From contig NZ_OW968402.1 of assembly GCF_943169825.2 (NCBI RefSeq), positions 248,001 to 312,000 on the forward strand: a stretch of DNA of 64,000 nt. Direction: 5' to 3'. Positions 17,039-31,338 of this stretch are shown here, piece by piece. Source of the stretch: Varibaculum prostatecancerukia (GTDB lineage Bacteria; Actinomycetota; Actinomycetes; Actinomycetales; Actinomycetaceae). The position numbers were made by a program, and so were the translations under genes. The stretch's first letter is position 1. Each line of letters begins with the position of its first letter. Under the pieces are notes generated by a model. It did no database searches. It saw nothing but the letters and a program-made list of their open reading frames with translations, and was not told the origin of the DNA.

Positions 17039-18301
17039 GTGGCCGATATTATTGATGAGCTGGAATGGCGGGGCTTACTTGCCCAGCACACCGATCTGGA
17101 AAAACTACGCCAGGCACTTGCCAGCGGGCCGGTCACCTTCTATTGCGGTTTCGATCCCACCGCAGCATCGCTGCACCACGGACACCTGGTGCAGCTGCTG
17201 ATGATGCGGCATTTGCAAAAGGCCGGGCATCGTCCTATTGCCCTGGTAGGGGGCGCTACCGGCTTAATCGGGGATCCCCGGATGACCGCCGAGCGGCAGT
17301 TGCAGCCTAAAGAGGTAGTCGCGGGCTGGGTGGAACGCCTGCGCGGTCAGATCAGTCGCTTCCTCGATTTCGAGGGCGATAACCCGGCAATCATGGTTAA
17401 CAATATGGATTGGATCCAGAACCTGGGAGCGATTGAGCTCCTGCGTGACCTGGGTAAAAACTTCCGGATGGGAACCATGCTGGCCAAAGATGCGGTGGCG
17501 CGACGCTTAAACTCCGAGGAAGGCATTTCCTACACTGAGTTCAGTTACCAAATCCTGCAAGCCTACGATTTCCTGCAGCTTTACCGCCGTTACGGCTGCA
17601 CTCTGGAGACCGGAGGCAACGACCAGTGGGGCAACCTAGTGGGCGGCATGGATCTCATCCACAAGGTAGAGGGTAAAGACGTCCACGTAATGACCACTCC
17701 CTTGATCACCAAGGCTGATGGCTCCAAATTTGGAAAATCCGAGGGCGGGGCGATTTGGCTGGATCCGGAAATGCTTTCACCCTACGAGTTCTACCAGTTC
17801 TGGCTGGGAGCCGAGGATGCGGACGTAGTTCGGTTCTTGAAGGTATTCACTTTCCTGCCGCGTGAGGAAATCGAGGCGCTGGCGGTAGAGGTAGCTGAGC
17901 GTCCTCATAAACGGGAAGCCCAAAAGGCGCTGGCCGCCGAAGTTACCCGCCTGGTACATGGGCAGGAGGCTCTTGACCAGGTGTTAGCAGCTACCGCAGC
18001 CCTATGGGGTAGCGGGGATCTGCACCAGGTTGACGGTAAGACTTTAAAGGGAGCGACTGCGCATTTGCCCAGCGCCAAGGTCGAAATCGGGAAAACGAAC
18101 TTGGTGGATCTGCTGATAGAAGCCGGTTTTGAAAAGGGTCGGGGTGCGGCCATGCGCACCATTAAGAACGGCGGCGCCTATCTGAACAATCAGAAAGTAA
18201 CTGATCCGGATCGGATTATTACTTCCGAGGACGTGCTGCCGGGTTCTTTGGTGCTTTTCCGGAAGGGCAAGCGTAATCTAGCTGCCGCTCACCTGCAGTA
18301 A
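17039..18301 (+). CDS. tyrS: Tyrosine--tRNA ligase
   Basis: The 420-residue class I synthetase charges tRNA-Tyr. The HIGH-type motif is HHGH in PTAASLHHGHLVQL (about residues 40-53), the KMSKS-type motif is KFGKS, the tyrosine-site GGNDQWGN is intact, and an S4 RNA-binding domain fills the C terminus (GAYLNNQKVTDPD). The start is GTG 17039 with AGGAGAAAGGA upstream. The 130-base leader contains imperfect hairpins around 16933-16960, but I found no T-box signature. Confidence 0.95.
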   Translation: MADIIDELEWRGLLAQHTDLEKLRQALASGPVTFYCGFDPTAASLHHGHLVQLLMMRHLQKAGHRPIALVGGATGLIGDPRMTAERQLQPKEVVAGWVERLRGQISRFLDFEGDNPAIMVNNMDWIQNLGAIELLRDLGKNFRMGTMLAKDAVARRLNSEEGISYTEFSYQILQAYDFLQLYRRYGCTLETGGNDQWGNLVGGMDLIHKVEGKDVHVMTTPLITKADGSKFGKSEGGAIWLDPEMLSPYEFYQFWLGAEDADVVRFLKVFTFLPREEIEALAVEVAERPHKREAQKALAAEVTRLVHGQEALDQVLAATAALWGSGDLHQVDGKTLKGATAHLPSAKVEIGKTNLVDLLIEAGFEKGRGAAMRTIKNGGAYLNNQKVTDPDRIITSEDVLPGSLVLFRKGKRNLAAAHLQ

Positions 18302-18486
18302 TAGGGCATTTTTGGCAGTGTGTGAGAGCTCACCGCGTCTGAGTTTGAAGTTTTCTGAGCGCAGTGGGTAAGTTATTACCTGTTGCCTCGGCAAGGGACT
18401 TCGGTTCTTGGTCAGTGGGCTAGATTGTTTGACTTAGTATTTAACAGAAAAAACTGGTTTTATGGCCTGTTTCACTTAGAAATAGG

Positions 18487-18516
18487 TTGAAATCGGAAAA
18501 TCGAATCTGTTAGACT
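18487..18516 (+). promoter_or_regulatory. Probable rrn promoter
   Basis: TTGAAA (18487-18492) and TAGACT (18511-18516) are separated by 18 bases, close to the vegetative sigma consensus. A GCGCG-TTTTT-CGCGC hairpin (18524-18538) follows just after the expected start site. It is the best promoter candidate in front of the rRNA operon. Confidence 0.5.
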
Positions 18517-18582
18517 GAGACTCGCGCGTTTTTCGCGCAGCAACCCTTATTGATCGTTTTTGGTTGGTTTGTGGTTTGGTTG

Positions 18583-18602
18583 TTTGTGTTCTCGATAGTG
18601 TG
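18583..18602 (+). promoter_or_regulatory. BoxA-like antitermination element in rRNA leader
   Basis: TTTGTGTTCTCGATAGTGTG resembles the TTTGAGAACTCAATAGTGTG-like element found in actinobacterial rRNA leaders and spacers, where Nus factors assemble. It has several mismatches in the left part. Assigned from memory of the motif. Confidence 0.4.
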
Positions 18603-18779
18603 TTTTTTTGTTTTGTTTGTGTGGGATTGAACTGGGGTGCCTGGCTGTTTGGTTGGGTGTTTTGGTTTTTTCTTGTTTTTGTTTTTTTGATGCTGATGAT
18701 TTTGGAACGTTTTGTTTTTATGATTGTTGGTGTTTGTTTTTGCTGGATTGTTTTCTGGCTTGAATCATTTTTTTGGTTT

Positions 18780-23670
<4,891 letters not shown>

Positions 23671-23841
23671 CAAAAAACACGCTAGTGTTCAAGCATCCAC
23701 ACAAAAATGTCGTCACGAAGACGCTCACACCCACTCTCCGAAACCCCCCTATACAAGACAGGGGACACACCCAAACAAAAATGGTGAACAGCCCTAACAA
23801 GGTAACACCAGAAAAACAAACCGGGTGTGGAATATATAGTC

Positions 23842-23959
23842 TTGTGGTGGTCATAGCGCCTAGGACACGCCCAGTCCCATCCCGAACCTGGAAGCTAAGC
23901 TAGGCAACGCTGATGGTACTACGCCCCAACGAGCGCGGGAGAGTAAGACACCACCACAA
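23842..23959 (+). rRNA. rrf: 5S ribosomal RNA
   Basis: The 118-base gene starts TTGTGGTGGTCATAGCG and ends with ACCACCACAA, which closes helix I perfectly. The internal CCCATCCCGAACCTGGAAG segment is the conserved 5S core. It lies about 170 bases after 23S. Confidence 0.93.
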
Positions 23960-23969
23960 CCACATTACA

Positions 23970-24003
23970 AGGAGGCCAAACCCCAAACGGGGCTTGGCCT
24001 CCT
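23970..24003 (+). terminator. rRNA operon terminator
   Basis: AGGAGGCCAA (23970-23979) pairs with TTGGCCTCCT (23994-24003); CCCC (23981-23984) and GGGG (23989-23992) extend the stem around an AAAC loop. TTTT follows at 24007-24010. It lies just after 5S and ends the operon. Confidence 0.85.
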
Positions 24004-24533
24004 AACTTTTAAAAGACAGGCTACAAAAACTAATAACAGTTTTTATACCCTGCCTTGCTATATACAGACGGCAGGATAGGACAACCAAGATAGTTTCCCC
24101 TAACCAGCCTTGCTTTATACAGGCAGCTGAAAATGATCACCACCACCGCTTTTTGCTCCGGGTTTTAAAAAAATATGTAAAACCTTCAGGCAAGAGCTTA
24201 AAAGCAAAGGATCCTAGATTAATTCGTAACGAACATAGTGATTGGTCAAGCCCGGGGGTACTTGATCGATCTGGGTAATAACCGTATCTTTAAAGCAAGC
24301 CTAAGTGTGAGGCAATGCACATGACGGAAAAATCTGTGTATTTTCGCTGAAAAAGCGTAATTCAGGTACTTATCTTAATTATTTCCCAATTTTTAACTCT
24401 TAACGTAGGTCATATTTTTATTGCATACTACCAGTGAGGAAGAAGCGTTCCCCTTCTCTTGAGTGTGCATTTCTATTCTCGGGTGGTAGGTGCGTGACTT
24501 TCGGCTATTTAGGTTATTGGAGTAGGTACGCAA
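24004..24533 (+). other. Intergenic region upstream of the pilus locus
   Basis: This 530-base AT-rich stretch has no gene that I can support. It contains a 16-base near-direct repeat, GCCTTGCTATATACAG at 24052-24067 and GCCTTGCTTTATACAG at 24107-24122 (one mismatch), each inside a small hairpin-capable segment (CTGCC 24050-24054 / GGCAG 24070-24074 for the first). Near 24244-24270 a TCAAG/CTTGA inverted repeat occurs. Promoter and regulator sites for the pilus operon must lie here, but none can be named with confidence. Confidence 0.5.
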
Positions 24534-27500
24534 ATGCTTTTCAAGTGTCGTCGTGAGGAATCATCTGCGGAGCAGATCAACGACGGCTTTTTCGCGGTTG
24601 ATGAGGGATCTACCCTTGCGAAAAAGAACTTAAGGACGCGGATATCTTTTCGACGCTCCTTTCGTCCTTTCAAAACCGCAAAAACTTGGGTACGTCTACT
24701 GGGGGCATTTGTTGCTTACACCCTGATTGCTGGGGCATTAGTAGTCGGCGTGCAAACTGAGGGCGGGCAGCTATCTAAGGCGGGGGCTGCCCCATATTTA
24801 GGCTCAACGGATCCGGTAAGTGGGGAAAGTCAGCTCGACCTAAGCAAGCCCTATCAATCGATTGTGGGTGCAACGAATCCGCCAAAAGTATTGACATTTA
24901 CCCCGGGGCCTCCCGATCCCTCGGTGATGGGAAAACCGCCCAAAGTATTGCCCGGAACCCAAAAGAAAATCGGGGGCAACGTCTTGTATCAACGGTGGGG
25001 TAGTTCCGAAGTTGGCAGGATCGATTGGCTGTTAAATGATGCCGGGACTGCCTATGCGGGATATGAAAAACCTACCGCCATGCCGATGGTGGGGGTGCGG
25101 GTCTATGCCCGTTACATGAAAACCTGTGGTCCACTTAAAGGGTACGTTTCCAACACTTACACTGCCGTCACCGATTATCGCGGTCACTATGAGATTCAGA
25201 TGGGCGATGAGATTACCCCTGGCGGTTTAGTAACATTCGATGCCGATCCCACCGTTTCAGCGGGGTGCGAACGCTGGAAAGTCTGGGCCACGAACCCAGA
25301 CCCGGACACCTACAGCACGCTATACACTCCCGGTTTCGGAAACTATTTCCCCTCTAACGTCGGTGGCAATGTTAATGATACGACTTGGGCAACCAACGAT
25401 GTTGCCGCGGACCACCTGTACAACACCAAGATTGCCTATGGGGATCGCATCAAGAATCAGGCTATGCATATTACCGATATCCATGGGAATATCGTTGATA
25501 CCACCTATGAGGAAAACCAGAAATACGATGACAAACAGGGCGGATATGTTAACTCGCGCGTGGGGTGGAACCTAAATAAGTCCAAAGGATCGGCAACCTG
25601 GGGGCCAATAACTGCGCTAGGAGATCCCGGTGACATAGGGGCAAAAGGGACTAAGGTGTACGCCTCCTACCTGTCTGACTATGCCGTGGATCAGATTTAT
25701 AACGGGAGTGCCGCGCGGGACATTGGCTGGAACGCGAAGATTCGGCAGGATAGCGCGGGATGGAATAACGCGTGGGAAGCCAAACTACAAAACTGGATTA
25801 AGAAGAAAATAGCGAAAGAGACCCAGACCTACTTAGCACAAGTAGATCAAGGTAAGGATGTTGCGGCGTGCCAGGCATACCGGCACCAAGATGAAACCAG
25901 TATTGATGCGGAAACCTGTAAAAATCGGGCATTTATAGCCGCACAAAAGAAGTGGATTGCCGAGACCGTTTCCGCCTATACCAAACCTGCCGAAAACGGT
26001 CCTCCCCCGAATGCAACAGATTCTGGAACCCCCGGAACCTGGGCTAGGTTACAGTTTGCGGGCACCTATGGCAACACCTGGGATGCTTGTGGATTGGCTG
26101 CGGAAGTACAGTTTTCCTGTAAAAAAGAAAACGGGCAGTATAAGTATTGGCGTCGGGTCGCCGGCAGCAGAGAAGGGGATCCGATTGGTATCTGGCCGCA
26201 ATCTAATGTAGTGGCGGCATCAAAACACGTTAATGGTGACTGGTTGTTTGTTTCCACCGAGACGATGCCGGGAGTTTCGGCGGCTTCACCATTCCACGCT
26301 AACTGGTACGGGGCGATAGATCCCCTGTCACGTCCCATTAAAATACCTGTTCCCTACCAAAATGGAGGTGGCGACAGTACAACTAATGGTGCTGGCTGGG
26401 TCGGAATCGATTGGGATCGCGAAGGTGACAGCACCAAGCGGGTAGACTTCGCGCTCTTCCCGGCGGAGCTCTACTTTGATGTTACCCCCTGGGACGACAA
26501 TGAGCACCTGGCGGTAGCTACTGACACCGCGCATACCCGGGCCTCGGGGGTACCCAGCGTCGGATTCCAGGAAGGTACTTTCCAAATCGAGTGGTATGAC
26601 GAGCAGGGAAACAATGTGAAGAATTGTAAAGGCTTGCGCCCCTTAGCTAATGGAACGCTGCCTTCCTGTGATCTGGACGTGCCCAAGGATCTCGCGCAAC
26701 CAACCAGGTACTATGCGCATCTATATACGGTTAACGCTCTGGGAGCAAAGAGTAACGACCCAATCGGGTCTGACTCTTTTACCGCTGTGCCAGTATATAT
26801 GCCGCGGATGACCTTGCATGATGTCTATCCCAGTGCCCCTCAGGATGATATTGCAAAAAATTACCCGTCTGGACAATATCCAGACGGCAAAACCAAGGTA
26901 AGTATCTATCCCAAGAAGATGGGGCCGGCAGGATGCGCGAATGTAGCTACCCAACTTTATGACCTCAACCGCACCGGTACCCTACCGAAGGGATTAAAGG
27001 TGGACAAGTGTGGGGTAATTTCTGGAGCACCAGAAGAGACGGGTATTTTCAGGCAAGAGATTTCCGCGGTACGAAAAGTTACCCAAGGTCGCACGACTTA
27101 CGACATACCGATGAAATACTTCCTGGATATCACGGTTACAGATTCCTCCTTGCCAGTTATTAAAACCGAGAAAGGTACCGAATACCACGCGCAAGTTGGA
27201 AAAGCCTTTACCGTTGATTTTGCCAATGTGAAAGGCAAGGCGCTACCCCACGGGTTTGCTGGGGCAATGCACGCGAGCGATCCAAATGCAGAACCAGCAC
27301 AGAAATGGCGGCTCAAAGGGATTAAGTCCATAGAACTTAGCCCGGAACTAACCCAAGCGGGTTTGACGGTAACGGGCAGCAAGATCACGGGCGTTCCCAC
27401 CCAGGTAGTCGAGGCTCATCAAAAGGCACCACAGGCGAACGATGACCCCGCAACTGTGGATATCAACGAAACTAAAGGCCCCAATGTTTGGGTTACCTAT

Positions 27501-28403
27501 GAGCTGGAGCGGGACGGCGCCCCTCTATATAAAACTGATTGCAAAACCGATGAATCCGGGGTTCAAAAATGTATGAATGTGCCCCAAACTGATGCGCAGG
27601 GCAATCAGCTTTACGGGAAAGAGACGGTGCAGTGGACTGATGCGATTCCGTTGGCTATCGCCAAGGTTAGCTACGTGTCAGCCATCGTGGAAGGGAAAAA
27701 AGAACTACGTGAGGGGAGTAAAACTGGTAAGCTGCTCAGTCCGAAAGCTTTGGACCAGCAAGATATTCCCTTCCGTTTCCAGCTGAAACAGGATACCACC
27801 AGCGCGGGATGCGCTGGTGGTGGGGACGGATTCGATCCCGAAAACTACTTTAATCTGACCCCGGGAGCAGATACTCCCTATACGAAGGTAACCGATCCTA
27901 CTTTGGCGGCGGCAACTGGCATCTGGATAAAGACTCTCACCTACGGGGATCAGACAGATAATATCGGAGAGTTTGAGTTCCCGAAGATGCAGTTCTCGAA
28001 AGCGGGAACCTACTGTTTCACCCTGAGTGAGCTTGCCAGCAATAAGGGTTTCGTCAGTGATGACACTTTGGCTCGGCAAGTGAAAGTTACGGTTACCGAG
28101 GATGCAAACGGGCTGGTTACCGGAAATCCGACGGTGACGATCACGAAGGCGTCCTCGCCGGGTGCAGGGGGCGGAACCGAGCCCGGAGATACTTTCGTAA
28201 ATGTCTGGAATGGAGTGCCCGTACCTAGCCTTCCGCTATCCGGGGGACTGGGGGCGTTTATCTTTTGGCTGCTGGGGGCATTAAGCTGCGTGGTCGGGTT
28301 AGTAGCAGCTAGTAGGAACTTCAATATGCACCCTGAGGTAGTCCGCGGAGCAGATTCAGCTGACGCGCGGCCAGTTAAGAGGAATGGGGTGGTGCGGTCA
28401 TAA
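24534..28403 (+). CDS. Large sortase-anchored pilus tip adhesin
   Basis: The 1289-residue surface protein is the first gene of a sortase pilus locus and probably the tip subunit, like FimQ/FimB-type proteins of Actinomyces. A long basic N terminus precedes a hydrophobic export segment at about 56-76. A putative Ig-like stretch with LPKGLKVDKCGVISGAPEETG occurs around residues 805-830. A Spy0128/FctA-like isopeptide domain (FRFQLKQD ... YCFTLSELASNKGF) lies near 1080-1190. The cell-wall sorting signal is LPLSG at 1233-1237 plus a hydrophobic stretch. Unusually, about 30 hydrophilic residues follow that stretch instead of a short basic end. The adhesive target is unknown. Confidence 0.85.
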   Translation: MLFKCRREESSAEQINDGFFAVDEGSTLAKKNLRTRISFRRSFRPFKTAKTWVRLLGAFVAYTLIAGALVVGVQTEGGQLSKAGAAPYLGSTDPVSGESQLDLSKPYQSIVGATNPPKVLTFTPGPPDPSVMGKPPKVLPGTQKKIGGNVLYQRWGSSEVGRIDWLLNDAGTAYAGYEKPTAMPMVGVRVYARYMKTCGPLKGYVSNTYTAVTDYRGHYEIQMGDEITPGGLVTFDADPTVSAGCERWKVWATNPDPDTYSTLYTPGFGNYFPSNVGGNVNDTTWATNDVAADHLYNTKIAYGDRIKNQAMHITDIHGNIVDTTYEENQKYDDKQGGYVNSRVGWNLNKSKGSATWGPITALGDPGDIGAKGTKVYASYLSDYAVDQIYNGSAARDIGWNAKIRQDSAGWNNAWEAKLQNWIKKKIAKETQTYLAQVDQGKDVAACQAYRHQDETSIDAETCKNRAFIAAQKKWIAETVSAYTKPAENGPPPNATDSGTPGTWARLQFAGTYGNTWDACGLAAEVQFSCKKENGQYKYWRRVAGSREGDPIGIWPQSNVVAASKHVNGDWLFVSTETMPGVSAASPFHANWYGAIDPLSRPIKIPVPYQNGGGDSTTNGAGWVGIDWDREGDSTKRVDFALFPAELYFDVTPWDDNEHLAVATDTAHTRASGVPSVGFQEGTFQIEWYDEQGNNVKNCKGLRPLANGTLPSCDLDVPKDLAQPTRYYAHLYTVNALGAKSNDPIGSDSFTAVPVYMPRMTLHDVYPSAPQDDIAKNYPSGQYPDGKTKVSIYPKKMGPAGCANVATQLYDLNRTGTLPKGLKVDKCGVISGAPEETGIFRQEISAVRKVTQGRTTYDIPMKYFLDITVTDSSLPVIKTEKGTEYHAQVGKAFTVDFANVKGKALPHGFAGAMHASDPNAEPAQKWRLKGIKSIELSPELTQAGLTVTGSKITGVPTQVVEAHQKAPQANDDPATVDINETKGPNVWVTYELERDGAPLYKTDCKTDESGVQKCMNVPQTDAQGNQLYGKETVQWTDAIPLAIAKVSYVSAIVEGKKELREGSKTGKLLSPKALDQQDIPFRFQLKQDTTSAGCAGGGDGFDPENYFNLTPGADTPYTKVTDPTLAAATGIWIKTLTYGDQTDNIGEFEFPKMQFSKAGTYCFTLSELASNKGFVSDDTLARQVKVTVTEDANGLVTGNPTVTITKASSPGAGGGTEPGDTFVNVWNGVPVPSLPLSGGLGAFIFWLLGALSCVVGLVAASRNFNMHPEVVRGADSADARPVKRNGVVRS

Positions 28404-28546
28404 AAATAGTGTGCCGTTTCCCAGCCCTTACCGGCCGCATTACCGGCTGGAATAGAAGGAGCTAGTCGGTATGACGGCTGCGGGAAGGCAAATAAGAAGA
28501 ATCAAAGTTTATTTTTAGATCTAATAAAAAACTAAAGGAATGAACC

Positions 28547-30070
28547 ATGAAACTAAAGAAACTGATTGCGGTTTCGGCGGCTGCTGCCGTTAGCGTGCTA
28601 GGTTTGGCGGTTGCGCCAGCCTTCGCCGCTGAGCCAGCACCGGGAGATATCCCTGCCGGGAAAACCGGAACCTTAACTGTACATAAGTACGCAAACCCCG
28701 GTATTGCCGATGGCGCGAAAGCGGACGGGACAGAGACCAGTAAGTTTGAAAGCGCAACCCCTATTAAAGGCGTTAAGTTTAAGGTCACTAAACTGAAGAT
28801 GGATCTGACCACGGTGGCGGGGTGGCAGGCTCTGCCTACCAGTGCTGACACGGTTACCGATGCGCAAAAAGATACCTTCACTGCCGAGATGACAACGGGA
28901 GATGACGGCTCTGCCAAGTTTGAAAACCTAGCAGTGGGTGCATATCTGGTAGAGGAAACCGATATTTCCGGTGCGGCACCTAAGGTAAAAGACGATGGTA
29001 AAGCGGCATCGTTTATTGTTACTGTGCCTTATAACAACAAGGATGCCGGGTGGCTCTACGATGTGCACGTCTACCCGAAGAATGATATTGAGAGCGGTAC
29101 CGCCAGCAAGACCATTAAAGAGGTGCCCGGTGCCACCTATATGAAGGGCGATGTCATCCCCTGGAGTTTTGAACTACCGGTTAACCCCTTGGCAGCGGGT
29201 AAAACCAGAACCGCCTTTGGCGCCTGGGATGCGATTGCAAACTATCTAACGTTCAAGGATGTTACGGGAGCTAAGTTTATTTCTGCGGCGGGCGTAGAAC
29301 AAGATATCTCGGTGTCCTGTGACGCAACTACCGACACCTGGGCAGCGGCTGGTTATGGTCATAAGCTCTATAAGTGTCTGGTGGCTGCAACCGATCTCCC
29401 CAAGCTGAAAGCTGGCGGGAAAGTAGTGTTCACCGTTAACACCACCTTGGGAGATATTCCCGCAGATAAGAGTGCGGTTGAACAGGCATTTACGCCTATC
29501 GATTCTACCGAACCGGGGGGCACCGTGCCCCCTCCGGGCCCCGGTGATAACCCGATTAGCCCGCAAAAAACCCCGTATGTAGGCGACTTGGAGTTCAGCA
29601 AAGTTGATGCCAAGACTGCTAACCTCGCCTTGGGGGGAGCCAAGTTCGAATTGCATAAGCTGGGTGGGGACGGTACCTGTGCAACACCTGGCGACAAGCT
29701 CACTGGAGCCGAGGCAACTTCGGAAAAGAGCACCGGTAAAGTGGTATTTAACAATGTATTCGTCAAGCTGGACACTCCCGGCCAAGATGCCACTGCGCAA
29801 AAAGGGATGAAAGCGGATTACTGCCTGGTGGAAACCGAGGCTCCGGCGGGGTATGTAAAGGCTAATGCTACGAAAGTGACTATCACTGCCGGTACTACCG
29901 CCACAGCTGGCGGATTGGCAAATAAAGTCTTTACCAACACCAAAGATAATTCCATAATCCCGAGCCTGCCCTTAACCGGTGCAGCCGGACGAGTATTGCT
30001 GGGTCTGCTCGGCGCAGCGGTAATCGCTCTCGGGATTGGATTTGGGATTCGCAGCGCCCGTAAACAATAG
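28547..30070 (+). CDS. Major shaft pilin (SpaA/FimA-type, LPLTG)
   Basis: The 507-residue protein has a clear signal peptide (cleavage near Ala27-Ala28), the pilin motif WLYDVHVYPKN at 169-179 whose Lys178 would be the polymerising lysine, an E-box YCLVETEAPAGY near residues 425-436 in a C-terminal CnaB-like domain, and the sorting signal LPLTG at 474-478 followed by a membrane segment and basic tail. These are the hallmarks of sortase-polymerised major pilins of Gram-positive bacteria. It lies 144 bases after the tip gene and is followed by a strong terminator, then the sortase. AAAGGAATG precedes the start. Confidence 0.93.
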   Translation: MKLKKLIAVSAAAAVSVLGLAVAPAFAAEPAPGDIPAGKTGTLTVHKYANPGIADGAKADGTETSKFESATPIKGVKFKVTKLKMDLTTVAGWQALPTSADTVTDAQKDTFTAEMTTGDDGSAKFENLAVGAYLVEETDISGAAPKVKDDGKAASFIVTVPYNNKDAGWLYDVHVYPKNDIESGTASKTIKEVPGATYMKGDVIPWSFELPVNPLAAGKTRTAFGAWDAIANYLTFKDVTGAKFISAAGVEQDISVSCDATTDTWAAAGYGHKLYKCLVAATDLPKLKAGGKVVFTVNTTLGDIPADKSAVEQAFTPIDSTEPGGTVPPPGPGDNPISPQKTPYVGDLEFSKVDAKTANLALGGAKFELHKLGGDGTCATPGDKLTGAEATSEKSTGKVVFNNVFVKLDTPGQDATAQKGMKADYCLVETEAPAGYVKANATKVTITAGTTATAGGLANKVFTNTKDNSIIPSLPLTGAAGRVLLGLLGAAVIALGIGFGIRSARKQ

Positions 30071-30126
30071 GGCCATCGCGATTGTTTATTCACTGCGAAT
30101 AACTCAATAGGTGTTTAACCAAGTAG

Positions 30127-30172
30127 GCAGCGCGAACATGGCGGGAAAGCCGCGATGTTCGCGCTGCTTTTT
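30127..30172 (+). terminator. Intrinsic terminator between shaft pilin and sortase
   Basis: GCAGCGCGAACAT (30127-30139) pairs with ATGTTCGCGCTGC (30155-30167); GCGG/CCGC extends the stem around GAAAG; TTTTT follows at 30168-30172. It would end most transcription after the pilin, so the sortase may depend on read-through or its own promoter. Confidence 0.85.
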
Positions 30173-30280
30173 GGGTGTCACCTGTCTGGGAACTTCTAGT
30201 TTTTCCGGATATTGTTCCCGGAGGTGAAATCACCATTCCTGCTCTGGTTGTCAACCGGTGCTCCCTCGATATAAGAAATT

Positions 30281-31228
30281 ATGAAAAAACAACTCGTTAA
30301 TGCAATCTTCGTTTCGCTAATGGTTTTCACGGGCGTGATGACTCTGCTGTACCCGTCAATCGCTAGTTGGCGGATGCAGCTGGCGCAAAACCAGGTTATA
30401 GCGCAAAGCTACAGCAAGATACCCGAGGCTAATCCGAAAAAAGAGGAACAGTTGAAGGCGGCGCGGCGTTACAATCAGGCACTGGCGGCGGGGGCATTGG
30501 TAAAAGCCCACGAACGTAAAGCGCTGGGCACTGGTTATATGCGGGCTGCAAGTGAGGAAATCTGGGACTATCAAGATCTTTTGCGGATGAGCCCGGACGG
30601 GATGATGGGCAGGATAAAAGTCAAGAGCGCCGATATTGACCTGCCGATCTATCACACTTCCTCTGACGAAGTGCTGCTTAAAGGGGCGGGACACCTGCAG
30701 GGAACCTCGTTGCCGGTGGGAGGTAAAGGAACCCGCGCAGTTATCACTGCGCACCGGGGTCTAGCATCAGCGAAAATGTTTACTGACTTGGATCAGGTGA
30801 AAAAGGGCGATGACGTGGTCTTGGAGATATTCGGTGACGTATATGCTTACCGAGTCTTTGAAACCCGAGTTATCGATCCGGGAGACACCCAGGCCATTAA
30901 GGCTGATCCGAACCGGGATTTGCTGACCCTGATTACCTGTACTCCGCTGGGAATCAATACTCAACGCATTATCGTTACCGGGGAGAGGATCTATCCCACC
31001 CCCAAAAATTATGCAGATCAGGCTGGGGGGCCTTCGGAGTTGCCGCGTTTTCCATGGTGGAGTCTGGTGATTGCCGGGACTCTATTATTGATTGCCATCT
31101 GGATGTGGTGGAACGTGCGGGTCTATAAACGCAAGAAGGCTGTAATCGCCCAGAATCCAGACCCGGAGGAAAAGAAAGCACCTGTCAAACCAAGGCGCAA
31201 GGCTAGAGGAAGACACAAGAAGCCCTGA
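30281..31228 (+). CDS. srtC: Class C pilus sortase
   Basis: The 315-residue transpeptidase polymerises the shaft pilin and adds the tip subunit on the outer face of the membrane. Catalytic residues are His158 (ITAHRGL), Cys220 (TLITCTPLG) and Arg229 (NTQRIIV). Membrane segments are at 8-28 and about 262-282, with a basic cytoplasmic tail. The class C lid with a DPW/DPF tripeptide is not clearly seen; IWDYQDLL at 94-101 is in the expected place and may be a variant. It lies downstream of the pilin terminator. Confidence 0.93.
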   Translation: MKKQLVNAIFVSLMVFTGVMTLLYPSIASWRMQLAQNQVIAQSYSKIPEANPKKEEQLKAARRYNQALAAGALVKAHERKALGTGYMRAASEEIWDYQDLLRMSPDGMMGRIKVKSADIDLPIYHTSSDEVLLKGAGHLQGTSLPVGGKGTRAVITAHRGLASAKMFTDLDQVKKGDDVVLEIFGDVYAYRVFETRVIDPGDTQAIKADPNRDLLTLITCTPLGINTQRIIVTGERIYPTPKNYADQAGGPSELPRFPWWSLVIAGTLLLIAIWMWWNVRVYKRKKAVIAQNPDPEEKKAPVKPRRKARGRHKKP

Positions 31229-31338
31229 TTAGCATGAGGAAACAGCTAGTAGAGCACGCTCTTAGGCTGCCGCTGCGCGTTAAAGACACCGGTTAACAGG
31301 TTTAGATGTTACTAGGCGCGAAAGATAGAATGACTGGC

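Larger units (their letters stand above)
18302..18779 (+). other. tyrS-16S intergenic region and rRNA leader
   Basis: This 478-base stretch has no credible gene. The first part is ordinary spacer. A promoter lies at 18487-18516. After it the leader from about 18545 is extremely T and G rich on the plus strand (long runs such as TTTTTTTG), a composition that suits an rRNA leader with antitermination and processing sites. The 88-codon plus-strand open frame at 18564-18830 is a Phe/Leu/Val/Trp-rich artefact of this composition that runs into 16S. Confidence 0.6.
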
